DNA of 64,000 nt from assembly GCA_963556145.1 (NCBI GenBank), contig OY744465.1, positions 2,666,001-2,730,000 on the forward strand, read 5' to 3'. This DNA comes from Hygrocybe punicea. Lineage: Eukaryota; Basidiomycota; Agaricomycetes; Agaricales; Hygrophoraceae. This document shows, piece after piece, positions 1 to 9,972 of this stretch; position 1 is the stretch's first letter, and every line of letters starts with the position of its first letter. The position numbers and the translations under genes are program-made. Under the pieces are notes generated by a model. It ran no database searches. It was not told the origin of the DNA and saw only the letters and a list, made by a program, of their open reading frames with translations.

Positions 1-976
1 TGTACCGGATGACGATGTCTGTGTCAATGACGTATCAAGGGGTAGTGTCTTGTCCTGTGTGTGGAACAATGTGGTCCACCTGATGTCGGTATTTGTCCAA
101 GAAAGGGTATCATTGTAAACGAGTGTGGGAGGTATCAAGATTATGGATGGAAAAGGATAAATGAACGTGGGTCCAGGTTTCGAGTCATGGCATGAGTGAC
201 AAGCTGTGGGAACAAGTCGTCGGGTACTGCTTTGAAGCGGTGTCGTGCGAACAATATACGATAGGGGTTGGTTCACTGTTTGGGAAGTCGTATGGTCTGT
301 GGTCGAAGTCCAAAAGAATGTGCTTCGGCGATGGTCGGATTAGAGAGAACAGTGAAATGTCTCATGATCGGGGATTGTTCAGAGTTCGCATGCAGGTGAG
401 GAATGTCGTCGGAACGTCAGGGAGGATAATGGTAGGCACAGGGTATGAATATGGAAACCATATATCCAGGTATGGCAATTGTCAATTACGTGTCGATATA
501 TTGTCGAGGTGGAAGTCGGAAGTATCGATGGCAGAAGGGTTTCGGTACCGATGCCAAAGATAGATCATAACAAGGTAAAAACCGATCAGGAAAGTGATGG
601 CGATGCTGCCAATGATAATTACGGTAATGAGCTGTTTCGGGAGTACAGCCATTGTGATCGGTTTGTCGTGGGATGAAGTCAACAATATGTCAGGGCGAGG
701 GAAAAGACAATAGCGATGATGTCCGTCGGCAAGGAGACTATTCGGGTACAACAAGGTCACGTGGGATATGTCCATGGTCGGTCTGGATTGTTCTAGAAGA
801 AGGGACAAAAAGAGAACAAGGATAAGAAAATACAAGGATGTTCGAATGAAGAAACAATGACGTTGAAAGGAAGACAAAGGACAAAATGAAATAAAAAAGG
901 AAGGTGGCAGTGTAGAATCGTCATGGTAGGTATTGGAATGGGCATCGGGGTCGGAAGCGGAGTTGGAAATGTAACA
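1..976 (-). repeat. E1 3' LTR, cut by window edge
   Basis: This is the visible 976 bp of a 1377 bp LTR. Its other copy spans 4300-5676. On the minus strand it starts TGTTACATTT at 976, and about 400 bp are missing beyond position 1. Confidence 0.75.
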
Positions 977-978
977 AT

Positions 979-993
979 ACCCCCGGAACAAGG
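979..993 (-). other. E1 polypurine tract
   Basis: On the minus strand a G-rich stretch ending CCGGGGGT lies directly before the 3' LTR start. This is the expected place for the plus-strand primer of a reverse-transcribing element. Confidence 0.5.
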
Positions 994-1850
994 GGAATCG
1001 TCCCGATTAACCGGAAGAACAAAGAACAAGGAAAATAAATGACAAGGAAAAAAATTACAAGGAAAGAACAGACAGTTTAACGACATGATCAAGGTCGGCA
1101 AGAATATAAAGACAAAAAAAGGAAAAAATGTCAGTCCAAAGGTCATTGAATCATGAAGACGTTACTGAGTTACAGGGGTTTCAAAAGAAATATATTCGGG
1201 TTCGTCCAATTGTTTTTTGTCATTGTGGATATTCAGAGATCATTGTTATTTCGTTATTGAGTCGTCAAGGGTGTCGGGTTGAAAGGAGGTAAAGGTTGTC
1301 GGGGTCCAGGTGTTCATTCCGGGTTTTCGGTTCAAAGAGAATTAGGTGGTCGGCATTTTTGGGATGAGGGAGTTCTGGATGTCAGAGAGTTCTGGGTGTC
1401 AGAAGTTTATAGTCATTACGGACATTCGAATGAACATAGATTTATATCATTTCGGATATCGGTGTTGTTGACTGATCGTGGATTTCCTACACTCAAATGG
1501 TGTGCGAGATTTCTTCATATTCCATGAATGCAACAGGGTCTGGTGTCGGTCAGAAGATGTTTGGGAATTCGGGATAAGGAAGATGAAAGAGTTGCCAGTT
1601 CCAAGTTATACATTGGCAAAGGATTTCGGATGGGGATTCATTCTTCACTGTTTCTTTTTTCTGGTGCATTTACTGCCATACTGGTCAGCAGCACATCGGG
1701 TTCCTTTCCACATGGGATTGGAGGTCATTGGTTTGATAACCAGTATCCTTCTGGTTCAGTTCTGGTGTCCATAGACATCAAGGTTCATTCTACGGCTTAT
1801 AGCGATCATGCATGCGTCTGGGGGTCATAGATTTTATATCATTTCGGATA

Positions 1851-1930
1851 TTCATCTCTTATTTATATAGCTGGTGAGAGAACCTGCTGTATCATCTCTT
1901 ATTTGTATAGCCGGTGAGAGAACCTGCTAC
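1851..1930. repeat. Two-copy 40 bp direct repeat in E1
   Basis: Two adjacent 40 bp units start at 1851 and 1891 and share the motif GGTGAGAGAACCTGCT. They lie in the E1 3' untranslated part. The rest of 977-2072 shows only weak GT-rich redundancy and no supported gene. Confidence 0.6.
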
Positions 1931-2072
1931 ATGTTTCTCTATGGTCATGTTCCATCTGTCCATTCCATTTCTGTTTTGTCTCTTCTGTTTCTGGGTATTC
2001 TGTTTCTTCTTCTGGGTGTTTTCGTTGGTGTAAATAATGTCGAAGTTGTTCATATACAAGGGAAAGTCCATT

Positions 2073-2564
2073 CTATGAATCATACATGACGGGGGTGTAT
2101 CCTTTCACAAACAACATCAATCTCCAATCCAATCCATGGATATCATTCTCCTTCCCCTTCACCATACGCACATGCATTGCACGAAATAAAGCATGACGAT
2201 GATAATCGGGTTCTTTTGTCCCATGTCTCGAGCATTTGTTCTGCATGTTATGGCCGTCAGAACGGTGTGCACGGTCGAGTTTCTTTTTCTGGGATTGGGG
2301 AAGAAGTGGAGAGCGGCGACGTGACTGGGTTTGGAGCGAGACAAGAGGTGGAGAATACAACCATGCTCGGTATTCATCATCCATCTCTATATGCAGTCGG
2401 TGGGTTACTTTTCGAGGGGGTGTCGGAAGATCAGTGAGACTGTCCATGTACGCATCAAAGTCATCAATGGGGGGAGTCGGATGTTCTTCACCGCAAATGT
2501 TCACTGCACCAAAATATAGCTCATTGTCCAGATCATCGAAGATAAAGGGTACGTCGAGACTCAT
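2073..2564 (-). CDS. E1 second accessory frame
   Basis: This is an uninterrupted 163-codon frame. Its ATG overlaps the stop of the upstream frame as ATGA (2561-2564), which suggests coupled termination and re-initiation. The N-terminal part is acidic, with a DDFDAYMDSL stretch and proline-rich segments; the C-terminal part is basic. The composition and the FDAY/FDAW-like motif resemble the last frame of the chromovirus at 23235-23912. I do not recognise a domain. Its function is unknown and expression is untested. Confidence 0.5.
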   Translation of the reverse strand: MSLDVPFIFDDLDNELYFGAVNICGEEHPTPPIDDFDAYMDSLTDLPTPPRKVTHRLHIEMDDEYRAWLYSPPLVSLQTQSRRRSPLLPQSQKKKLDRAHRSDGHNMQNKCSRHGTKEPDYHRHALFRAMHVRMVKGKENDIHGLDWRLMLFVKGYTPVMYDS

Positions 2565-3034
2565 CGTCGATGTCGACGGTGGGGACGGTGTCGAGGATGC
2601 TGGACGATACGTGTGTCACAATGATTCTGGGGTACGGGTGCAAGACGAGGAGCGGGGATGCGAACAACGAATCGATGATGAGGAAGTTCCTCGTCCAAAA
2701 TGTATTGGAGACGCTGGAGGAGGAATTGGCTTCGACGATTTCTTTGCTCTGTGATCCGTAGACCACCCAGGAGACGGTGTAATTCGTCAAGGACCGGTGT
2801 CACGGATCGTGGAAGGAAGACGAGGTGTGGAATGCGAGGATCGTTCCAGCTGATGTAGTCGACCCAGTCGTCAGGTCGGTTGAGAGGGAACCAGGCAAGA
2901 TCGCACTGCCACCAGCGACGGGCAGGCCACGGGTAGGGATGGCCTGGAGGGCAGAGGTTGGCCAGGGTGACGACAGGTGGGTGGTTTAAGGAAGTTTTCC
3001 GTCTTCGGTAATTACCATGCCTCGTTGTCAGCAT
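2561..3034 (-). CDS. E1 first accessory frame, ORF3-like
   Basis: This uninterrupted 157-residue frame resembles the product of the chromovirus frame at 22772-23344. Both start with a YRRR..LN segment, then a PWP motif, then an NRP..W.D...W..P core, then a leucine-rich helical stretch with similarly spaced Leu and Arg. I see no nucleic-acid-binding finger, catalytic motif or membrane segment. It sits just before the 3' end of an element that otherwise lacks coding capacity, so its retention is notable. No family name can be given. Confidence 0.55.
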   Translation of the reverse strand: MLTTRHGNYRRRKTSLNHPPVVTLANLCPPGHPYPWPARRWWQCDLAWFPLNRPDDWVDYISWNDPRIPHLVFLPRSVTPVLDELHRLLGGLRITEQRNRRSQFLLQRLQYILDEELPHHRFVVRIPAPRLAPVPQNHCDTRIVQHPRHRPHRRHRR

Positions 3035-4286
3035 TGTGTCGGAGTTTCCAGTGATCGGTCCATGTACCAGGGTCTTGGTTGCCTCGTGGATTCGTATGTA
3101 TGATCGGGGATCAAACTTCTAGAAAAAGAGGGTGTGTAGCGGGATATCACCTGATATGCCGATCCGCGCTATCCAAATCGGTAAGGAGTGGCATTTCGTA
3201 TGTGTTCCGTTCATTACAATCATTATAGTCTTGGTGGTTCATTTGTCCATGTCAAACAAAGAGGGTCCCCTTTCATCTGTATTAACAGACTACTAAGATC
3301 AACCACTTCTCTTTGTTACAACATGTAACAGTCATCACAGGATTCGGGGTGTCATATGCATACTGGCTTTCTCAGGGCTTTCTGCATTTGGTGAGGAGAT
3401 GGGGGGAGGAGGTGGAAGGGAGGGTAGGAAGGCGGTTTGAAGGGTTCATTGATTTCGGTTCATCTAGGGAGAGGGAGTCGTAATATGTCTGGTACAACCA
3501 AAACATATTTGAGTCATGAAGGTGGGATACTTCCAGTGATTGGTTTGTCTAGCAGTGTCCTTCTGCATCTGGGGCAATGACAAGTCTTGTCCATTGCATC
3601 ATTTCATGTCGTAATTATCATATCGAAGTAGCGGAATGACAGTGGTGACGTTAGTCAGGAATTTATTTCAATTTGGGTTCCAGGATTGGGCTTGAGCAAT
3701 TATTATGGATAAACCATAAATAATTCGCAGGGCGGCAGTCTTGAGGTTGACCATTCGGAGTATTCAACAATCATTCGGGGTCCGGGTGGCTAGTGCACAT
3801 CAACAGATTTCAGGTCTGTATCAGTAACAGGCTAGCATCGTTCGTTCGTCCATTTGTGCAGGGTCAAGGTTGGAGGATGAATAAAGTCGGGAGGAGGAGA
3901 AGAGGAAGAGGGTGTAGGGGAGGACGAGGGAGAGATTCGGGAGAGAGGAGGGGGTTCATTGGTTCATGTCGAAAGTTGAATGTCGAGGGAGTTGGGAAAC
4001 GTTTAGTCTTTTGTTACGGATCGCTTCTGCAGCGGGCTCCGGCAACAATCAACTTAACTAGGGATCGGATTCCAGAGGAGAGGACAGCAGTTTTCATTGT
4101 TGCTTACAGCTAAGACAACACTGCTAAGAGGGGGGGGTCAAGGTCTATGTCATTGCGAGCCGTGGGGGTTACCCAAACAAGATGAGTCTGCCCCAAGAAC
4201 CAGACTAAACGTAAGGAAAGGAAAGAAGAAAAAGTCCGAACCAACAACAAGGACAGTAGATATAGTGAATGGACTTTAGGGGAGTT
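3035..4286. other. E1 5' interior, no supported gene
   Basis: In element orientation this is a leader of about 1.25 kb between the PBS and the first accessory frame. It has a GA-rich stretch (3880-3960) and no gag or pol motif in any frame I checked. It may hold packaging or primer signals; nothing specific can be shown. Confidence 0.5.
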
Positions 4287-4299
4287 GGGAATCCAACCA
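4287..4299 (-). other. E1 primer-binding-like site
   Basis: On the minus strand TGGTTGGATTCCC follows the 5' LTR end (...CTTCA) without a gap. TGG at this point matches the CCA tail of a tRNA primer. I cannot identify the tRNA. Confidence 0.55.
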
Positions 4300-5676
4300 T
4301 GAAGCTACAACATGTCCAACTCTACCATGTGTTCACCATGAGGCGTACATGAGGCGTCCTCATGTCGATGTTCTCGCGATCCAACTGGAGGCCCGGGTGT
4401 CATTGAGAGAGAGGTGAGGTCCGGATGACTCGGATGATTTGTCATCAGGTCATGTGACATGCATAATTGCCAATTCGGGGTCTATACTTGCTGTAACAGG
4501 CAAGTGCGTAGTCTGGCAAGTGCATTGCACGGTCGGGTCGAAGATGGGTATCGTCCAGTGTGGGGTTGGTGATGAGAGTGTCTTGAGGTGGTGTGGATGT
4601 AACGGCAAGGTTGGTATGAAAGAAAATGAAGGAATGTATAGAGGAAAAAACCAACTAGGACAGTGGACTAGTCGAGGTCAGGCATGTGAACAGCATAAGC
4701 TGTACCGGATGACGATGTCTGTGTCAATGACGTATCAAGGGGTAGTGTCTTGTCCTGTGTGTGGAACAATGTGGTCCACCTGATGTCGGTATTTGTCCAA
4801 GAAAGGGTATCATTGTAAACGAGTGTGGGAGGTATCAAGATTATGGATGGAAAAGGATAAATGAACGTGGGTCCAGGTTTCGAGTCATGGCATGAGTGAC
4901 AAGCTGTGGGAACAAGTCGTCGGGTACTGCTTTGAAGCGGTGTCGTGCGAACAATATACGATAGGGGTTGGTTCACTGTTTGGGAAGTCGTATGGTCTGT
5001 GGTCGAAGTCCAAAAGAATGTGCTTCGGCGATGGTCGGATTAGAGAGAACAGTGAAATGTCTCATGATCGGGGATTGTTCAGAGTTCGCATGCAGGTGAG
5101 GAATGTCGTCGGAACGTCAGGGAGGATAATGGTAGGCACAGGGTATGAATATGGAAACCATATATCCAGGTATGGCAATTGTCAATTACGTGTCGATATA
5201 TTGTCGAGGTGGAAGTCGGAAGTATCGATGGCAGAAGGGTTTCGGTACCGATGCCAAAGATAGATCATAACAAGGTAAAAACCGATCAGGAAAGTGATGG
5301 CGATGCTGCCAATGATAATTACGGTAATGAGCTGTTTCGGGAGTACAGCCATTGTGATCGGTTTGTCGTGGGATGAAGTCAACAATATGTCAGGGCGAGG
5401 GAAAAGACAATAGCGATGATGTCCGTCGGCAAGGAGACTATTCGGGTACAACAAGGTCACGTGGGATATGTCCATGGTCGGTCTGGATTGTTCTAGAAGA
5501 AGGGACAAAAAGAGAACAAGGATAAGAAAATACAAGGATGTTCGAATGAAGAAACAATGACGTTGAAAGGAAGACAAAGGACAAAATGAAATAAAAAAGG
5601 AAGGTGGCAGTGTAGAATCGTCATGGTAGGTATTGGAATGGGCATCGGGGTCGGAAGCGGAGTTGGAAATGTAACA
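4300..5676 (-). repeat. E1 5' LTR, complete
   Basis: This 1377 bp LTR has TG..CA ends on either reading. It is identical to 1-976 where both are visible. The outer flank (5677-5681, attat) would be the target duplication, but its partner is outside the window. Confidence 0.7.
5182..5577 (-). CDS. LTR-internal small membrane-protein frame, speculative
   Basis: A 131-codon frame lies inside the E1 LTR, with the same sequence in the other LTR (482-877, extended to 991 there). It has two strongly hydrophobic stretches: one near residues 10-27 and one of about 25 residues near 85-110, followed by a basic HRYR stop-transfer-like segment. It could encode a two-pass membrane protein, or it could be chance in T-rich sequence. 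No family is recognised. Confidence 0.25.
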   Translation of the reverse strand: MSSFQRHCFFIRTSLYFLILVLFLSLLLEQSRPTMDISHVTLLYPNSLLADGHHRYCLFPRPDILLTSSHDKPITMAVLPKQLITVIIIGSIAITFLIGFYLVMIYLWHRYRNPSAIDTSDFHLDNISTRN

Positions 5677-5681
5677 ATTAT

Positions 5682-5925
5682 CCGCTTATACTCTCGCATA
5701 CCTCCTGTCACTCAAAGTCTTTACCTTCAGTAGGGAAGACCTCACTGTTCACTCATCCTCTATAAGTCATACATCTGACTTATATTATTGTCAAGTATTT
5801 GTTGTATCCCTCAAAGCTAACCTTTGATAGGATTCACACCACAACCCAACCACCCAACAGGAATACCCCAGAGTTATTAAAGAGCTAAATCCTTGTTCCT
5901 AAAGGACAACAAGGTATTTTCCCGA
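5682..5925. other. Flank between E1 and repeat-protein gene, no gene seen
   Basis: This is ordinary AT-rich sequence. It contains the short inverted motif CCTTGTTCCT..AGGACAACAAGG near 5890, but no supported coding or RNA gene. Confidence 0.4.
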
Positions 5926-7677
5926 TCAACGACACACTCCGGAAACCCTTGGTGTGGATTTGTTCAAACACTTCCCACGCAAAACAACAGCTGCCAGATT
6001 TTGCTTTGCATGTTTGTCAAGATTTTCACTCTGAAATTTTTGTACAGCTGCCAGATTTTGCTTTGCATGTTTATCACGATTTTCACTCTGAAATTTTTGT
6101 ACAGCTGCCAGATTTTGCTTTGCATGTTTGTCAGGATTTTCACTCTGAAATTTTTGTACAGCTGCCAGATATTGCTTTGCATGTTTGTCAGGATTTTCAC
6201 TCTGAAATTTCTGCACAGCTGCTAGATGTTGTTTGTCATGTTTCTCTGGATTTTCACTCTGATATTTCTGCACAGCTGCTAGATGTTGTTTGGCATGCTT
6301 ATCAGGGTGTTCATTGTGAAATTTCTGCACAGCTGCTAGATTTCGTTGTGCATATTTGTCAGGATGTTGTGCTTGAAATTTATTGACTGCACTGGTATTT
6401 GAGGTTTTCTTGTGCATTGCAATTACTTCTTCATTAATAAATTCAAAGATTGATACAAATTCAGGACAGTTGGCGCACACATGATTCTGTATTGCAGTTT
6501 GAATTGATGCCTGATTCATTTTTGAGTGGACAAGAATGCTATGATGAGCTGCAATTACTTTCAAGTTGGCAATGGTCAACTTTGGAATCAACAATTCAAA
6601 TGGGTGATTTACAATTACAAGTGATTTTTTGGATGATGATTCCAATGAGAGTGCTTCACTTTTTGGCATGTAAGAGTGGAATTTATATTTAGCTGCATCC
6701 ATACTAGCATTGTCATTGGTTGAAGTAGGCATTAGTTCATGGAATGAGAATATATTTGCTTTGTCTCCACTAATGCATTCAATATCAAGGTTAGAATTAC
6801 AGGATATATTTTCAGACTTGAAAATGTCATATAATTTCGAAGTTTTATTGCAAATATAGTGACCAGCCATTTGAAAAGCTAGAAAATGATGCAGAACTAG
6901 GACAAACAGTAGTATTGCTCCATTTGCTAATATAGGTAGTTTTTTTACATATTTTAAATAAGCTCTGAAGTCATGTTTTCTGAACAGATTCTGTTGAAGT
7001 TTTAACTTGATATACATGTACTTATTAGCAATGCTGGTTGTACAATGATAGACAGAAAGCAAATCAAACATGTTCAAGAAGTTTCTGGCATATAGTTCAA
7101 ATAAAAAAGCGGGATGAGCTGATTTACAACTAGAAAGAACAAATTCAGTGCAGCTGTGGATATTTGTGATTTTGTCAGGGTTTGGTGATGTGGAGGAAGA
7201 AGTGGACTGGAGACCGATATGATAAATTGGGATTAAATTTGGTAAATAAGGGGGATTTTCATACTTTTGCAAATTGTCTTTATAAAAATTCAAAGTAACT
7301 GGGCATAGAATGACATTGTGTATAACAGAGACAGTTGGTGTGACAGGGACATTTTGCATGACATTTACAGGAGGCACAAGGCCAATCCCAATGACAGCAC
7401 ATTGTGCCCAAGATATTGCAATGATAAAAATCATAAGACATTGTGACATGGATGACATTTTTAACAATTTTGTGAACAGGTTTATAGTTTTTTTGAAAAT
7501 AAAAGCTAGATAATAATATGGGTATGTCAAATATATCTGGAGATGATCAATAAACAACATACCAATACAAATTCCAGCACACAGAGCAGTAAAAATCGAA
7601 AAAATCCATAAAATTTCACATTTTAAGGCTATATATGGAAATATTATGTCAGCATGTGATCTTAAATGGTAAGACAT
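5926..7677 (-). CDS. Membrane protein with seven 19-residue repeats, unknown family
   Basis: An open frame of 583 codons. The N-terminal part has hydrophobic segments around residues 20-45 (LCAGICIGMLF) and 80-100 (CLMIFIIAISW), and a third near 250-272. The C-terminal third has seven 19-residue repeats of the type AAVQKFQSENPDKHAKQNL, charged and probably helical. A short Cys-containing segment (HVCANC) precedes them. The frame ends in a non-repeat tail of about 20 residues. A paralogue of the membrane part, without repeats, lies at 56366-57350. I do not recognise the family. It could be a multicopy host gene or cargo of an unidentified mobile element. The open state of a 1.75 kb frame in AT-rich DNA supports real coding. 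Introns are possible, since the last residues look unrelated. Confidence 0.6.
   Translation of the reverse strand: MSYHLRSHADIIFPYIALKCEILWIFSIFTALCAGICIGMLFIDHLQIYLTYPYYYLAFIFKKTINLFTKLLKMSSMSQCLMIFIIAISWAQCAVIGIGLVPPVNVMQNVPVTPTVSVIHNVILCPVTLNFYKDNLQKYENPPYLPNLIPIYHIGLQSTSSSTSPNPDKITNIHSCTEFVLSSCKSAHPAFLFELYARNFLNMFDLLSVYHCTTSIANKYMYIKLKLQQNLFRKHDFRAYLKYVKKLPILANGAILLFVLVLHHFLAFQMAGHYICNKTSKLYDIFKSENISCNSNLDIECISGDKANIFSFHELMPTSTNDNASMDAAKYKFHSYMPKSEALSLESSSKKSLVIVNHPFELLIPKLTIANLKVIAAHHSILVHSKMNQASIQTAIQNHVCANCPEFVSIFEFINEEVIAMHKKTSNTSAVNKFQAQHPDKYAQRNLAAVQKFHNEHPDKHAKQHLAAVQKYQSENPEKHDKQHLAAVQKFQSENPDKHAKQYLAAVQKFQSENPDKHAKQNLAAVQKFQSENRDKHAKQNLAAVQKFQSENLDKHAKQNLAAVVLRGKCLNKSTPRVSGVCR
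5988..6386 (-). repeat. Seven 57 bp tandem repeats (coding)
   Basis: Seven units of exactly 57 bp, each starting CAGCTGC on the plus strand, encode the 19-residue repeats of the minus-strand gene. Units 1-4 are nearly identical and units 5-7 diverge progressively. This fits recent expansion at the C-terminal (low-coordinate) side. Confidence 0.85.
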
Positions 7678-8928
7678 TCATACCTGAGCCAGAAATGATC
7701 TACTGTAAACCTGTAGGTTGAGAAATGAGCTTATACAATCAAAAAAGGTGAAAAAATGCGAAATTTCCACATACTTTGAATGTTGACAGGGAGATTGGCT
7801 ATCAAATGATAGATTATGTCAACCAATAATAATTTACACCAATAAAAGACATTACCAGTGGTCCATGAGACAAAACAGAGCCAGAGAAAAGAAAAAGCAT
7901 GAAAATCCGAAGAATTTTCAACTTTTATGTCTATAAAAGGAAACATTATGTCAGCATTGGACCCTGAATGGTCCAGGCACATCACCTGATCCAGAAAACA
8001 TTTTTTCGGAGTCAAAATATGAAAAACTGAGCTTAAACGAGCCAAAAAGGTCAAAAAACGCGGACTTAACGCACTAAATGGGGAAGATGGTGGTTCAGGT
8101 TCAAGAAGCAAAAGCGCAATAAGGTTCAAAGTCTGGGTTCAAATGGTGATCTGACTAATGATTACATAATCATGATTATATAAGAAACTTGACCAAAACC
8201 AAAATTGAAATACAAAGTAATCTAACCATATTTGGTTTGTTTATTTGTATTTGTTTGTCATGTGGCCAAGTTGTAACATCACTTATAAATGTCCGGTGAT
8301 ATTATTCATAAGAGAGCATATTATTTATCTTTATTTATATCTATTTGTATTTGTTGACTAAAGCGTAAATAAGACTACAAGGACCAAAACATATGATAAA
8401 CTATGTACTATTGTGTTATATAATGATATTTGTAACATGCAATGAATGTTATGGTGATCAATATAAAATTTAGCAAACTTTATGTAAAATTGCCTTATAT
8501 GGTTAGACTGGTCACATGTGACTGTTACCATTGTGATCAGCAAAAAAATTGGTATATAATATCAAAGATTACCTGATATGGTTAGATCAGTCACATGTGA
8601 CTGTCACACCTTGGCCGAAATGGTTATCGTAGTCAGCAGTTCAAATTTCAGCTGATTCTGAGAAGAAATGAAGTCAGTATGAATATTTTGAATATAATTA
8701 GAAGGTAGTTTGTATTTTCTGAGACAACCCATATTTGGATGCTTATGTAAGCTTGTCCACACATGGCCCCAACTGCATCTTATTTTCCAGTATCAGAAGT
8801 AGAATCATATCTCTTGCCCAAAAAAATTCTGTCTATAGGCGATCAACTTTATTAATTAATTAATTACGAACCCTCACTGAACCAGGTCTGATAAAGAACG
8901 AGTCTTTTAATAAATTAAAAGAACTTGT
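6670..8928 (-). repeat. Dispersed duplication, copy 1
   Basis: This segment is homologous to 56448-60429 after two insertions are removed from the latter. Homology runs from AAGAGTGGAATTTA to AAAGAACT and covers the membrane part of the 583-codon gene plus about 1.2 kb upstream of its start. Copy 1 keeps the uninterrupted sequence at 8888-8928 that serves as the empty site for two MITEs in copy 2. Confidence 0.75.
7731..8129 (-). pseudogene. Tandem partial duplicate of the membrane-gene 5' end
   Basis: This 132-codon minus-strand frame contains a segment (NADIMFPF...) resembling the start of the neighbouring gene (HADIIFPY...). At the DNA level 7570-7780 and 7861-8060 align with an offset of about 290 bp. 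I read it as a tandem duplication of the 5' part, now upstream of the gene; alternatively it is a duplicated exon of one gene. Confidence 0.45.
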
Positions 8929-9439
8929 AATTCCATTCCGTTCAATTTTTCCAACTACATACGTGCATCGCAACCTTTCAGCCCTTCATTCCAGCTCACG
9001 ATGACCATTTGCTACTTTACAACATCATACTTGAAGATTGTGTCAACAGGTCCAGCCCCACCATGTTTTCCCCATCTCCATGGGACCTGCCTGCACATAA
9101 AGTCACCCATCTGGCATCACACCTGGCCGATCTGTCATCATCAGACCACTCTACACAACAAACTCAACCCCATCAGGATTCCCTTACCTAGACTGGGACA
9201 GTGACCCTCATCTTTTGGATTTGAGTAGGGCTCTGCAAGCCCTATGTTGGAAAAAACCAAGATAGACACTTTTTTCCTGTCTTTCACTTTATGTTTTTCC
9301 ATTGCTTTTCCCTACCCTAGTCTCACTATCACAACAATTTTTTCTTGGTTTTCCCCTCCCTTTTTTCTATTCTTTCTCTTTCATTTTCTTTCTCATATTC
9401 TTTTCTTTCTCACTGGCAGCCGAAACGCTGCCATTTTGG
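8929..9439. other. No gene seen; pyrimidine-rich stretch
   Basis: I see no supported coding sequence. 9270-9415 is T/C-rich, like the intron or leader sequences of this genome, but no partner exons were found. Confidence 0.4.
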
Positions 9440-9605
9440 AGGAACAGCAACAACAGCACAGCAACTTCATAACCTGGACGAACACAGGTGGCTATGGAGG
9501 GGTGGTGATGTGCCCACCCCTGCAACAGTATGTTTTGATTAATGTTTTTATGCCTGTATTGTGTTACTGACTATTACTACAACACCCACACCCACACCCA
9601 CACCC

Positions 9606-9972
9606 AGTGTTGCCACAACTATAGCCAATGTTTTGCAAAAAATGGCTATATCATTGCCAATAAAATAGTGGAAATTATGATAATATTTGGGTGCATAGAT
9701 GACACGAAAGGCCGGAGGGTCCTCTGCCAACATTAGTTGAAATAATTTGTCTTTGGTCTCTTATTGGACCGACTTTGAATTGTACTTGAATCAACTACAA
9801 TTTAAAGATGGTCCAATAGGAGACCAGAGACTTATTCCATCAACTAATGTTGGCAGAGGACCCTCGGGCTTTTCGTGTCATCTATGCACCCAAATATTAT
9901 CATAATTTCCACTATTTTATTGGCAATGATATAGCCATTTTTCAAAAACATCGGCTATAGTCATGGCAACGC
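9606..9972. mobile_element. Palindromic hAT-type MITE, 367 bp
   Basis: Almost the whole unit is an inverted repeat centred near 9789. The ends are AGTGTTGCCA and TGGCAACGC, flanked by CCACACCC on both sides (9598-9605 and 9973-9980), which reads as an 8 bp target duplication inside a CCCACA repeat. Copy C has the uninterrupted equivalent. The terminus is shared with 51868-52945 and 61165-61536. Confidence 0.75.

Larger units (their letters stand above)
1..5676 (-). mobile_element. LTR retroelement E1, non-autonomous, minus strand
   Basis: Positions 1-976 recur at 4701-5676 with no difference that I can see. Identity stops after 978/5678. Read on the minus strand, the repeat begins TGTTACATTT and ends CTTCA, as LTRs do. 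A G-rich tract lies just inside the left repeat and a TGG-initiated primer-binding-like site just inside the right one. This defines a 1377 bp LTR and an interior of about 3.3 kb (977-4299); the left end lies outside the window. No gag, protease, reverse transcriptase or integrase is recognisable, only two small frames near the 3' end. Identical LTRs imply recent insertion, so it was presumably mobilised in trans. A tandem duplication is the alternative, but the LTR, PBS and PPT arrangement argues against it. Confidence 0.75.

Noticed and set aside
192..563. 123-codon plus-strand frame present twice (also 4892-5263)
   Set aside because: It is duplicated only because it lies in both LTRs; composition is unremarkable and it opposes the element strand.
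1..5676. Tandem segmental duplication of 1-978
   Set aside because: The repeat has TG..CA ends with a PBS-like site and a purine tract exactly inside it, so an LTR pair explains it better.
5988..6386. CRISPR-like array
   Set aside because: Units are contiguous 57 bp coding repeats without spacers, in a eukaryotic context.
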